Notes: generated by a model from the letters alone, not told the origin. 64,000 nucleotides of DNA from JANMCE01 sp031410595 (GCA_031410595.1 JANNZM010000104.1:1-64000); one strand, 5' to 3'; positions 25,569 through 34,224 are shown, counted from the first letter of the stretch. Numbers and translations are program-made.

Positions 25569-27480
25569 TCAACGTTGGACGCGAGCACGCAGCGCAAAGG
25601 TGACAAGTCCAAGCAGTAGCGGTCCCGCTATCTTCATGAGCAGGAAGACTGCCGTGCCCGAACCAGTGAGTCCGTCAGTGACCGGTGACAGGAAGCTAAC
25701 GGTCGAACGCGCACTAACGGCCACGCAGTCCCAGAACCGGTTGAAGTGCAGCCCGGCGCTTCCTGCCGCTCGTGCCACTTCGACAGCGTTCCCGGCGGCA
25801 TCCAGCACGAGCGAGCCGTCGCGGTTCTGTGCCGCCTCGAAGGTAACGAGGTTGCGAGTAGCCACGCGGAGAAGGGTCCCGAAAAAAGAACACAACGAAT
25901 ACGTACGTTCCGAGGGCCCGATAAGCACTCAGCCCGTAGCCCGCAAGCCACTTGTACCCCCACAATAGCCATCGCTCAACTGACCATCGCTCAGCACCGC
26001 GCAGTCTCATCTCCATTTCGCCGTAGTAAAAGTCGGCGGCACCTGCGTAGTCCTTTGATGCTTCGAGGGCAGCGCGAAGTTGCCTGTAGCTGTTCTCAAC
26101 CGTCGCTATCTGATCGGGTGTGCCTTTCTCCGCCAGAATGAGCGCGTCGGCGAGAACTCGCCGCCGTCGGTTGATAGCCAGACCCCCTTATCAAGCACAC
26201 GCAGGTTGCTTAGGCCTGTTGCATTTGAGAGTTGACAGTCGGCAAGACTTACGCCGTCACTGATTATCAAAGGGGCTTCGAGAGTCGAATGTTGCAGCGA
26301 GCTAATCGCAGCGTTGCCTACACGCCCTGAACCAACGGTTAATGGCTCCTTGACGACGATGCTGGCAAGCCCAAGCGGCACATTAGTCGTCGGGCGCGTA
26401 AGACCCGAGAATGACGAACCCGCCAAGTCGATCGTAGTTCCCCCACCATCTTTCAAGTTGAAGTGAGCGTCGGCGGCGAAGGATGCTTTTGTGAACTCCG
26501 GGTTCGTAGCAAACGCAGCGTCGCCGAAAGAGGCGTTGGCACCGAACGCGACGTTGCGAAAGTCCGCACCTCCGAAGTTCACGTTCGCGAAAATGGCTGT
26601 CCCACCAAAGCTGGTGCCAGAAAAGCTGACTGTCTCGAAGTACGCCGGTATGCAGTTGGTAGTGCCTTCAAAGCGAGCCTCGTAAAACGAACTGCTTCCC
26701 TCGAACCTTGCACCGCGAAAGTCGCCGTCCGTGACCGTAGCACCGGCAAAAATCGCCCTGGAACGAAAGGTCGCGAACGACATGCTCGTGCGCTGACTGA
26801 ACGTTACGCGCTCGAAGTTGGCGTCGCCGATAATACAGCAGCTGTTGAAGCTTGTCTCGCGACCAAACTTCGCGTCACTGAAAATTGCTGCGACCAAACG
26901 TTGCTCTGTCGAAGGAGGCACGGTTCGCGAATTGTGCGCCACGAAAATTCGCCTCCTCAGCAAAACATGATGCCTGAAAGTGCGCCACAGCGCCGAAACG
27001 AGCACCGTCGAAAATCCACGGATGAAAACCGAGCGCCTTCGAAACTGGCCGCACCCGTGAAAGCTGACTGCGCAAAGCTGGCCTTCGACCTGAAGTTGGC
27101 GCCTTCGAATCGAGCCGGCCCGTCAAATATGGTTCCATCGAAATTTGTGTACCGTGAAAGGCCGCGCCCGAAAACGCTGCATGGTGGAGACGCAGGTCAT
27201 GGAAGTCAGCGACATCACGAAACGTGGCGTTCGTGAAGTTCGCCCCAAGCACGGCAAACCGAGGTCGCAGATCGTCGAGCACGCCAGCCACCAGGTCGAG
27301 CCCACTGAGCAGGTTCAGATCACCGAGGTCTTCAGATGGGTCGAGGCCCGCCATCCACTCACCCCGACTCTCGTGCCCCATGTGTGTAAAACACACCTCG
27401 GATCCCGGCACTTTGCGACCACCACAGGATTCGTGCTGCATCACGCCTTCGTGACTAGAACCAACTTCGTTTTCGGCCAT
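25569..27480 (-). pseudogene. pentapeptide-repeat protein with C-terminal membrane domain, three frameshifts
   Basis: When reading is switched at three points this is one gene of about 636 codons. The N-terminus has a short Cys/His segment (HESCGGRKVPG, CFTHMG). A long right-handed pentapeptide solenoid follows (repeats such as ADFRNVAF, ASFGDAAF, AIFANVNF), then a helical linker ending DFYYGEMEMRLRG, and a membrane segment WLLWGYKWLAGYGLSAYRALGTYVF with a second span near the end. This is the layout of large actinobacterial pentapeptide proteins with channel-like tails. The breaks fall in homopolymers: A4 at 26881-26884 (one base too many), C5 at 26183-26187 (one too few) and A6 at 25882-25887 (one too many). 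It is probably inactive unless slippage repairs it. Confidence 0.8.
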
Positions 27481-27779
27481 CCATCCAGGATTCCACGATC
27501 AGCAGTCGCAATGTCCGATGCTCCCCCTTGCGTCGAAATTCTCCTCCAATGTATGGGCTGCGTGAAGTCAAAGATCTCGTAGGCTGCCACTCATCGGTTG
27601 ATGTCGCGGCTGAACTTGGGGTCGTGGGAATCAGAAACCCGCGGTGACTCACATCGTCGCGAATGGCAAGACGGTTTAGGCGGACGTTCACCGTTGCTTG
27701 GGTTGGAGTTCATCCGGTTCGGGACCACCGAAGTAAAACGCTCAGCTATCGGGCCGAGACACGGATGCGACAGGCGATC

Positions 27780-27875
27780 TCAGAGCGCCTGCGCGACGTC
27801 GAGCAAAGCCGCGTCGTACGCGTCGGCTCGACCCATTCCGTGGCGAGCGATCAACGGGCGCGTGAGTTCGACCAC
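27780..27875 (-). pseudogene. N-terminal remnant of an AbiEii-type nucleotidyltransferase toxin
   Basis: One base after the AbiEi stop, GTG 27875 opens a 31-codon frame ending at 27780. Its product ends with AYDAALLDVAQAL, very like the first segment of AbiEii/AbiGii toxins that normally runs into the KGGT nucleotidyltransferase motif. That motif and everything after it are missing, so the toxin appears to have been deleted while the start and its spacing to the antitoxin survive. The family match is from memory of the pattern and needs a search. Confidence 0.5.
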
Positions 27876-27876
27876 G

Positions 27877-28782
27877 CTATGCCTTCCCGATGACAGCTTG
27901 CAGCGGGGCAACCAGCGCGTCGATCAAGTTGTACTCCGCAACCCACACTGGATCGGCGGTGTCGATTGCCGGATGCGCGAATCGGGTCTTCGGCTTGGCC
28001 TTGTTCGAGCAACGGTCGAGCAGCGAGGTGCCTCGCTCTTGTGCGCCGCCGGTGTGGAGCAAGTACGCAGCCCGCTGCCATGCCGCCGTCGGTTGCCCAT
28101 CGAGTAAGGAAGCCAACCGATCGTCATCGCAGTCATCAACGAGGCGGTCGAGGTGAGCCACGAGATCGGCCCACGGAGCGAACGAAGACGGACGGATGGC
28201 AAGTTGGGCGACAAGCGCCTCGGGACCGAACGCAGGAAGGGCACTTGCCCAGCGCAACAGGTCAAGCTTGCGATCGATCAAGAACTTCGATGACGGAGCC
28301 AGTGTCTTGTGCGACTTCGCAGCCCATTCAAATCTCACGATCGAGACATACGGCCGAAGCCCGTCGGGTAGCCGAGTCGACGATGGAATCCAGACACTCA
28401 CCGGTGAGCCGGGATCGCGATCGAGGTAGCCGAGATGCCAAGCGGCCGTCGCGCCGCAGAGCATGAAGCCAACATCGGGGTCACGAGCGCGCCAAGCCCG
28501 CAGACCGATGTACGGATCGAGCACTTCGCCAACACCCGGTGGCACGAACGCCCACACGCCATGAAGGGGCAGCGTGACCAACCATCCGAGCCGACGCAAC
28601 CCATGCACCGCCAAATCAACCGTCCGGTCGGCTCCCGCCTGGACGAGCCGTTCCGCCAAGTCATCACGCGTCAGGACAGCCGGCAGCTCTCGCGACATCC
28701 CGGCTACGAGCCCCGCCGCCCACGTCGGCACGCGTCGATCCAGCCCGGTCGGGCTTTCCAGAATGGCGATGGTTGAACCCAT
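27877..28782 (-). CDS. AbiEi-family antitoxin (type IV toxin-antitoxin)
   Basis: The 301-residue protein looks like AbiEi: an N-terminal winged helix (LPAVLTRDDLAERLVQAG, then VHGLRRLGWLVTLPLHGVW, about 30-70). The AbiEi_C-like body follows with PYIGLRAWRA, GFMLCGATAAWHLGYLDRDP and PVSVWIP. AbiEi proteins repress their own promoter and counter the AbiEii nucleotidyltransferase. I chose ATG 28782, which has TACAAT 7 nt upstream and so may be leaderless. Downstream only a 31-codon toxin remnant remains, so this is an orphan antitoxin. Confidence 0.75.
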   Translation of the reverse strand: MGSTIAILESPTGLDRRVPTWAAGLVAGMSRELPAVLTRDDLAERLVQAGADRTVDLAVHGLRRLGWLVTLPLHGVWAFVPPGVGEVLDPYIGLRAWRARDPDVGFMLCGATAAWHLGYLDRDPGSPVSVWIPSSTRLPDGLRPYVSIVRFEWAAKSHKTLAPSSKFLIDRKLDLLRWASALPAFGPEALVAQLAIRPSSFAPWADLVAHLDRLVDDCDDDRLASLLDGQPTAAWQRAAYLLHTGGAQERGTSLLDRCSNKAKPKTRFAHPAIDTADPVWVAEYNLIDALVAPLQAVIGKA

Positions 28783-29203
28783 GGCGGATATTGTACCCCA
28801 TTGGTAACTATTCCGCACTGAGTTCAACCAACCTGGCCAACGGCGCTGTATCCGGCCGCTCCTCAATCGGGGGAGAAGACCGGAACCACTTCTTTCCCCA
28901 GAGGGGTCGGCAGCTGTCAAAGTAGCCCTCAGCGGCCTCGAAGGAACCCGATTTTTTGGGTACTGATTTCTTCGTGGCGGGTACGGACCAACACCACTGC
29001 GGGGTATCGGACGGCGCTGAACGCCGCGGGACGCTGGCGTCGCCCCTTCGTCAGGCGAATACCCTTTGTGAGTGTTTCGAAGAAAGCAGCGACAGGGGAA
29101 GCCCGAGAGACCGGCGGCGACGCTCTCCGCTCGGGCGGCTGTTCCCCAAACGATCTTCCGACTTCACTAGAAGGTAGGCATGATGCATGAGGCTTGTATT
29201 TGC
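28783..29203. other. intergenic region between two divergent AbiE-like loci
   Basis: No gene is supported; open frames here have no recognisable composition or motif. TACAAT on the minus strand (28790-28795) is the likely -10 of the orphan AbiEi gene. The next element is the inverted repeat starting at 29204. Confidence 0.45.
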
Positions 29204-29258
29204 TAAACAGCAATTACAGGCCGATGCAGTGCTCGTTGAGGCGTCTAGTTGCTGTTTA
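29204..29258. promoter_or_regulatory. inverted-repeat operator of the AbiE-like module
   Basis: TAAACAGCAA (29204-29213) and TTGCTGTTTA (29249-29258) are perfect 10-bp inverted arms separated by 35 bp. The right arm covers the likely -35 (TTGCTG, 29249-29254), and TATAGT at 29270-29275 would be the -10. AbiEi antitoxins are known to bind paired inverted repeats at their own promoter, which fits. Confidence 0.65.
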
Positions 29259-29269
29259 AAGACCCTTGA

Positions 29270-29281
29270 TATAGTTAATGC
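29270..29281 (+). promoter_or_regulatory. leaderless promoter (-10 TATAGT)
   Basis: TATAGT ends 6 nt before ATG 29282, so transcription would start at or next to the start codon. No ribosome binding site is present, in line with a leaderless mRNA. Confidence 0.5.
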
Positions 29282-30313
29282 ATGACAACGGTTACCCTGG
29301 ACCTCCCCTGGTTGACAGCGTCCGAGCGCGTCGTCGACGGCCTAACGATCGTCCGAGGGAGCGACAACGTTCTGCGGTACGACGATTCGATCGAACTAGC
29401 GGTGCAACTGGTAGATCCTGGCTCCTTTGACTCGGTCGACGCACTCCTCGACGCCATCGTGACGAAACCCGGCATCGTGTTATTAGTGGCCGGCGCGGTT
29501 CCCTTGCCGTGGCGCGCTCGACTTCGATCAAGCGGCATCAGTTTCATTGATCTCTCAGGCGTGACCGTGATCAACTGGCCGCGGATTCAGGCGATCAGTT
29601 CACGCTCTTTCGAGGCGGTCCAGCGGCATCGTTCACCCCTGCCGTTCCAGAAAGGTTACGGCCGGGTCATTCAACAACTCGTTGCCGCGACGCTCGAAGG
29701 GCAAACTCTGACGATTAGCGAGCTGGCCGAGCAGGCAAGTTCGAACCAGTCGAGCGCCTCGCGGGCGGTCGCGCAATTGGTCGCGCAAGGGCTCGTCGGT
29801 AAGTCCCGACACGGTGGCAGAAAAGTGATCGAAGTAGTCGACCCAGTGCAGCTCGCCGAACTGCTCGCGGATCGGTCGGTGTGGCCGAACGAGCAAACGG
29901 TCAGCGGATACGTGTGGGGGCGCACGGTGTGGGAAGTCTCCTCGCTCGTCGGTGACCAAGCTGCACGACACGAAATCGAAGTAGCGGTCACCGGTCGAAC
30001 CGCACTGGCTTACCTCGGCGTCATGTCAACATCGTCGCCGCCGGGCGTGCGTGTGTGGGTCGACACAGCTGGCCGCGACCTTGCCGACGTTGCACCGCTG
30101 CTCGGATTGGAGTCGGCTCCGGCGGAGGAGTCGAACGTGACGTTGTCGGCCGACCCGTGGCACGTCGGCACGCATCGGCACTCGATGCGCTCATACGGAG
30201 GAACGAAAGCACCAATAGCGCACCCCGTTCGCGTGTGGTGTGATGTTCAAGCCGAACCACGCGGTACCGAGTTCGCCGCTCAACTCTGGAAGGTGATGCG
30301 CAATGGTGGGTGA
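29282..30313 (+). CDS. AbiEi-like antitoxin with REase-like N-domain and winged helix
   Basis: The 343-residue protein has three parts. Residues 1-110 look like a small alpha/beta domain with ELAVQLVDPG, VLLVAGAVPLPWRARLRSSG and SFIDLSGVTVINW, which resembles the endonuclease-like lead domain of some AbiEi relatives. A winged helix fills about 120-180 (TISELAEQASSNQSSASRAV, then QGLVGKSRHGGRKVIEV). A C-terminal domain of about 150 residues ends near VWCDVQAEP. It overlaps the next gene by 11 bp. Probable job: DNA-binding repressor and antitoxin for the downstream nucleotidyltransferase. The family link is inferred from architecture and gene pairing. Confidence 0.65.
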   Translation: MTTVTLDLPWLTASERVVDGLTIVRGSDNVLRYDDSIELAVQLVDPGSFDSVDALLDAIVTKPGIVLLVAGAVPLPWRARLRSSGISFIDLSGVTVINWPRIQAISSRSFEAVQRHRSPLPFQKGYGRVIQQLVAATLEGQTLTISELAEQASSNQSSASRAVAQLVAQGLVGKSRHGGRKVIEVVDPVQLAELLADRSVWPNEQTVSGYVWGRTVWEVSSLVGDQAARHEIEVAVTGRTALAYLGVMSTSSPPGVRVWVDTAGRDLADVAPLLGLESAPAEESNVTLSADPWHVGTHRHSMRSYGGTKAPIAHPVRVWCDVQAEPRGTEFAAQLWKVMRNGG

Positions 30314-31205
30314 CGACGCAACTGCAGACCACTACCACGACCCGATGAGCGAACGACTTCTCGGCCTTGCCGCCGACGTACTCCGTTCGTTTGGCAGCGC
30401 GTTCGGCGGACGACACCTCGCCCTCGTCGGAGGCGCCGCGCCCAGCCTTCTCGTTGACCATGTACCGACCGGTATCGACGCACACGTCGGCACTGCCGAT
30501 CTCGATTTCCACCTGTCGCTCCATCTGCTCGACGGTGAGACCGCCGACTACTACCAGGCAATAATCGATGGTCTTCGCGACCTGGGCCTCCGCGCCGACC
30601 TTGTCGATGGTCGACCAGTGAAATGGCGATGGCTCGGAACGCACCGTGGCGTTCATCTTCAAGTCGAGTTCCTGTGTCCGGTTCGCACGCGCGGAGGACG
30701 ACCAGAATCACCGGCGGTCAACACCCCGGCGGAAGCCAACATCGGACCGAGTGGTCAGATCACCGCACTCGCAGTCGGGTACGGACACCTCGTACCCACC
30801 GACACGGTCCTCGTGGAGCGGCGGGTCGAGACCAGCCGCGGACTTTTAAGTTACGAGTTCCCCGTTGCCGGACTGACCTCATGGCTCTGCCTGAAGGCCG
30901 ACGCCATCATGCGTCGCAACAAGCCCAAGGACGCGTACGACGTCGTGTGGGTCATTGCCGCTCTCGGCCCACACGCGGCCGCTTCGCTTGTCATGGAGAG
31001 CCCGTTGTTGTCGGGCGACTTCGCCACGGAGGTGAGGGCGCAACTTCGTCGACTCCGCGAACAGTTCGAGACAACCGACGCTGTTGGGCCACGCTCATAT
31101 GCCGACTTCCTTCAGCAACCCGGACCGGCAACGGCACGACGATTCGCGGTGGGAACGCTTGAACGATTCTGGAGCGAGCTTGGAGACTCTATCGGGTCCC
31201 TCTGA
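30303..31205 (+). CDS. nucleotidyltransferase of AbiEii-toxin type
   Basis: The 300-residue protein has the DNA polymerase-beta-like NTase pattern: GGAAPS at 43-48, the acidic pair in ADLDF (D66, D68), a third acid in LQVEF (E122), and the later K-x-x-D block LKADAIMRRNKPKDAYDVVW (K198, D210, D213), which is typical of AbiEii/COG4861-type toxins. Known AbiEii-like enzymes add nucleotides to tRNA or other RNA and stop growth. All motifs are intact. It starts within the antitoxin gene (ATG 30303), implying coupled translation. Other NTase substrates, including aminoglycosides, cannot be excluded. Confidence 0.7.
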   Translation: MVGDDATADHYHDPMSERLLGLAADVLRSFGSAFGGRHLALVGGAAPSLLVDHVPTGIDAHVGTADLDFHLSLHLLDGETADYYQAIIDGLRDLGLRADLVDGRPVKWRWLGTHRGVHLQVEFLCPVRTRGGRPESPAVNTPAEANIGPSGQITALAVGYGHLVPTDTVLVERRVETSRGLLSYEFPVAGLTSWLCLKADAIMRRNKPKDAYDVVWVIAALGPHAAASLVMESPLLSGDFATEVRAQLRRLREQFETTDAVGPRSYADFLQQPGPATARRFAVGTLERFWSELGDSIGSL

Positions 31206-31208
31206 GAG

Positions 31209-31223
31209 CAACGCGCAGCGTTG
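31209..31223 (+). terminator. short hairpin after the NTase gene
   Basis: CAACGC-GCA-GCGTTG directly follows the stop. It is a perfect but small stem without a T-run, so it is a weak terminator candidate. Confidence 0.3.
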
Positions 31224-31606
31224 ATACACCGCTAGCGACAACGTCGACAGAGTACGGCGGGACCGCGCGTACCCGCAGTCACCGTCGGGACTAGACCAGT
31301 TGGCCGTCGATTGGCCGGGATTAGAGAAACCTTCCCGAGCACCGGACTTACTGCGACGAACGTCGATGACGGTGACGTACAGCCACGTACCGCCACGTAT
31401 CAGTTGGTCCGGCAGGCGTTAGAAACCGCGCGTTGTGGTTTGAATGACGCGGGTGTAAGTAGGTCACTATGAGTGCGGCGACGACACTTCGTGCAGACGA
31501 TGCTTCAACTGCATTCGTGTGCCTCGGTGGGCGCTCATCGAGTTGACCATGACCGGTCGCATCGTACGGCTCGCCGAGGCTGCCGTGCCAAAGATGAGCG
31601 CGATCG
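31224..31606. other. gap without a supported gene
   Basis: Nothing recognisable is encoded on either strand. A short plus-strand frame starting near 31548 (LAEAAVPKM) stops at once and may be the decayed 5' end of the following wHTH gene. Confidence 0.35.
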
Positions 31607-31898
31607 ATGCGGCCTGACGCAGCACGGAACGAAGCGCACGCGCTGGTCGTGCTGCCGGGCGCGGCACATCTTCGTCGTGTGGTCGGGGCGACGGCGTGGG
31701 CTGTGCTGGAAAGCGCTCCTTCAGGATGCCGAACTGACGAGTACCGACGACTACATCGCACGTCTTGCCACCGACCTTGGGCTCGCGAAGGACACGATCG
31801 CACGCTCCTTGCGGGTGCTGCGCGACGCCGGCCTGATCACCCAGGACCAGAGCCGCGCCAGTGCAGGAACCTTCGACCCCGGTCGCTACGCGATGTAG
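31607..31898 (+). pseudogene. winged-helix regulator gene with one frameshift
   Basis: The first frame reads LVVLPGAAHLRRVVGATAWAVLE and then derails; the second frame continues ALLQDAELTSTDDYIARLA, then TDLGLAKDTIARSLRVLRDAGLI, a clear wHTH, to the stop at 31898. Removing one A from the GGAAAGC run near 31710 restores a single 96-residue reading. The pattern resembles small wHTH proteins found beside mobile or plasmid-like genes. It is inactive as it stands. Confidence 0.6.
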
Positions 31899-32002
31899 CC
31901 GACACGTTGACGCTCGCTATGAGGGAAGTCGCGAACGGGACTGGCCCCAATCACGTGGCCTTCCCGTGTGGGTTGGCTGGACAGCCCAGCTACGATGGAA
32001 GC

Positions 32003-32209
32003 GTGAGAGTTGACCTCGACACGCTGCCCTCTGATCTTGCCCGCACCATCCAGGTTGCACGTCTGCGCCGCGGCGTGATCACTCCGAAACCGTTCATCTC
32101 GACCGGGCCTGACCCGATCATTGGTGAGTGGGCAAAGTCGATCATTACTTCGGGCGAGCTGGATGCTGCCATTGCTGAGGCCGCGTCCGACCCCGACCTT
32201 GCTTCGTGA
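32003..32209 (+). CDS. small antitoxin-like protein
   Basis: The 68-residue protein has a short helical N-terminus (DLARTIQVARLRRGV), a middle IGEWAKSIITSGEL and an acidic end with EAASDPDL, resembling antitoxins that sit before PIN-domain toxins. GTG 32003 has TACGAT 6 nt upstream, so it may be leaderless. Its stop overlaps the GTG of the next gene (GTGA), the usual arrangement of a TA pair. I do not recognise a named family. Confidence 0.45.
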   Translation: MRVDLDTLPSDLARTIQVARLRRGVITPKPFISTGPDPIIGEWAKSIITSGELDAAIAEAASDPDLAS

Positions 32210-32466
32210 TCGTTGTTGACGACCGACTGCTCTTCGAAGTCCTGACGGGCAGGATCCAACTGCTGCACCCGCGTGACTTGGTGCCACCGATGAGCGCGGT
32301 CGCCGCGCCGACGTCCGTGAACTTTCTAACCGCCGAGGCCATCAGCGTTTCGATGATCATCGAAGCCCCAATCCTCGTCTCAACAAGATCGCCGCTGATG
32401 GAACGCGCCGCGGCCATAGCAGGGGTCGACGTCATCGTCATCGACGCACGAGAGACCCGCCCATGA
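32206..32466 (+). pseudogene. PIN-domain-like toxin with probable internal deletion
   Basis: The 86-residue product starts VIVVDDRLLFEVLTG, as PIN ribonucleases do (first Asp in the beta-1 strand), and ends with a helix NFLTAEAISVSMIIEAPILVST plus ERAAAIAGVDVIVID, like the C-terminal third of such proteins. The middle of about 50 residues with the second and third acids is absent, and a Leu/Pro-rich joint (LLHPRDLVPP) takes its place. It is probably a nuclease-dead relic. The antitoxin overlap supports the TA reading. Confidence 0.45.
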
Positions 32467-32740
32467 TCACCAACGACATCCAGTACCGCAACACCAAAGC
32501 CTGGATTACGAAGCACTGCGTTAAGGCGAAATCCCAACCTTCGAGGCGGCGTCGTGGCGTGGACTCGCCGATGCGCTCATCAGCCCGCGCCGCGGTTGGA
32601 CTCAACGACAGCTTGCCGACGCCCTCCAGATCACAATCACGGAAACCATCATCAAAAAGCGACGCTGGCTGATCGGCAAAGGTGGGAGCAAAGAACTGAC
32701 CCGCATCGGCCTCCGTAATCAGCTGGCTGCTCGGATGTGA
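32463..32740 (+). pseudogene. HTH-like gene remnant
   Basis: It starts MITNDIQYRNTKAWITK, which resembles the first residues of small XRE-type antitoxins, then breaks. Another frame carries RRGWTQRQLADALQIT, an HTH-like stretch, and closes at TGA 32738-32740. A frameshift near 32525 would join them. The 3' end overlaps the opposite-strand HigA-like gene, so some of this signal could be chance. Confidence 0.3.
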
Positions 32741-33032
32741 AGATCGAGTTGGAGGCCGGCGGCAGTAAGCATGTTGACGAGGGTGTCAATGCTGAACAGG
32801 TCGACCTTGCCGCGGGTGAGGTCGGAGATGCGGGGCTGGGTAACGCCGAACTGACGAGCGGCTTGGCTTTGGGTCATGCGGGTGTTGGTGATGTAGGTCA
32901 CGAGTTCGTGCATGAGCGCGGCGCGAACCTTCATGTTCTCGGCTGCACCGGGAGTGTCCTCGATAGCGTCCCAGAGGCTGGCGTATCGCTCGTTATTCGT
33001 GGTGTCTCCCTCGCATCGATGAGCGATTTCAT
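32719..33032 (-). CDS. HigA-like XRE antitoxin, 5' end damaged
   Basis: The C-terminal 70 residues are intact and typical of HTH_37/XRE antitoxins that pair with Gp49-type toxins: SQAARQFGVTQPRISDLTRG followed by KVDLFSIDTLVNML. The upstream segment (YASLWDAIEDTPGAAENM) is the normal lead of the family but is out of frame with ATG 33032, so one base appears lost near 33005. Translation from ATG 32934 could still give a 71-residue DNA-binding fragment. Confidence 0.6.
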
Positions 33033-33337
33033 TTGTCGGTACCGTTGCTTGCCGGGTCGATGTCGGCCTTGGCGGTTCGTTGGGACTTGTTCTCGAAGCA
33101 ATGCAACACGAACACGCAGTCACCGACGGTTGCAACGTAAAAGACCGATGGGCTTCGTTCGCATCGCGTATTCGAATTTCTCTACAGCCCGCATCGACCG
33201 ACGGCATCGGCTTCCAATCGAGCGGGGCATCGCCCTGTTGGACGGACGTCAAGCTGATAGCCGACACGCTGCCGTGCGCTATGAGGGAAGCCGCGTAAAT
33301 CGTCGATGGAACCTCCGACGAACACAATGTCCTTCAT
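33029..33337 (-). pseudogene. HigB-like (Gp49/RelE-fold) toxin gene with two frameshifts
   Basis: Joined over two shifts the product is about 102 residues: MKDIVFVGGSIDDLRGFP, ARQRVGYQLD, WKPMPSVDAGCREIRIRD, then VATVGDCVFVLHCFENKSQ. This is the standard path of the HigB/Gp49 mRNA-cutting toxin. The breaks lie near 33248 (one extra or two missing bases) and at a four-T run (minus strand) near 33140, which lacks one T. The stop overlaps the antitoxin start (ATGA). The net reading frame is restored between the two shifts, so only the middle would be wrong, but the catalytic C-terminal part is separated. Confidence 0.65.
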
Positions 33338-33343
33338 CCACTA

Positions 33344-33371
33344 AGTATACAAAAGTTTATATATTTGGCAA
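33344..33371 (-). promoter_or_regulatory. leaderless promoter of the HigBA-like pair
   Basis: Read on the minus strand, TTGCCA and TATACT are separated by 16 bp, and TATACT lies 6 nt before ATG 33337. The region is strikingly AT-rich (ATATATAAACTTTTG) for this genome. No ribosome site is present. Confidence 0.6.
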
Positions 33372-33788
33372 GTCGGCGAGCGCATGCGTTCATCGATCAA
33401 GCGGATCGCCGCTACCCGTCGATTACGATCCTCGTCTCGAACCTCTCCGACCAAGACCGCACACCCGATCCGTTGTCGCCCGCGTCAGTCTCCAAGGGGT
33501 CGAACTTGATAACCGTTTTGCGAGAGTCATCCTGATTCGGTGAGGCGAGCAAGCAAGCCCAACGGGGGGAGGTCGATTCTCGGCATTGCGGTCACCTCCC
33601 AGGGTCGAAGTCAGGGTTGGGCACCACTCGGTGGGTGGTCCCAAGCATACGCGCCACCAGCTCGTCACGGTTGTCGTGGACCACGTCGTAGTCCGGTGCC
33701 ATCCCGGTGTCCCACAACTCCATCCACGACACCCCCGCCACACACTGACCCGCGCAGTGAGCGGCGGATAGTTCACGTCATCCGGGTC
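33372..33788. other. gap with an unidentified coding remnant
   Basis: On the minus strand about 33595-33725 encodes APDYDVVHDNRDELVARML and HRVVPNPDFDPGR before a stop, with protein-like composition but no family I recognise. The rest shows nothing. Confidence 0.3.
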
Positions 33789-33989
33789 CTACCTGCGCGG
33801 CTCGTACCGCATCGCCTCTGCGCCTGAGCCGAGTTCCACCTGACTCACAAGCTTCAAGTCGACATGCTTCGATAGCCCAGCGAACAACGTCGGCCCGTGG
33901 CCCGCGGGCCTGGGATGCACTATGAACTCGTATTCATGATCGCAGCAGCCGTCCAGAGTGACGTTGATCGAGTACCGAAGGGGTCGCAC
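33789..33989 (-). pseudogene. dihydrofolate-reductase-family protein reduced to both ends
   Basis: The 66-residue frame begins MRPLRYSINVTLDGCCDH, the normal start of RibD_C/dihydrofolate-reductase-like proteins. It then jumps to YEFIVHPRPAGHGPTLFAGL and a DLKLVSQVELGSGAEAMRY finish, which belongs to the C-terminus of the same family. About 110-130 residues are missing, yet the frame is kept. The active site would be gone. Confidence 0.65.
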
Positions 33990-34224
33990 TTCGCAACTGT
34001 ACGACGGCGCAACACCAGCAAACAGCCCTACCAGTCCGCGAAGCGTGGAGTGGAAATCGTGCCTGGTAGATCGTCGGTGATTCGGTTGACGGATCCTGCC
34101 CCATCAAATGGCTCAGCCGCTGTGTTCGTTGACTCGGGCTTCGGGTTTCTCGATCGCCATCGCCCAGCCTTGGGCGCCAGGGGAGTCGGCGGGAACGGGA
34201 ACCTGAAGGGATCTGAGGCCAGCT

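Noticed and set aside
27455..27691. 78-codon minus-strand frame upstream of the pentapeptide gene
   Set aside because: No motif or start signal; it overlaps the pentapeptide gene's 5' end in another frame.
33423..33776. 117-codon minus-strand frame
   Set aside because: The protein-like part lies in a different frame (VVHDNRDELVARML); this frame is Trp/Thr/Arg-rich and looks like a shadow.
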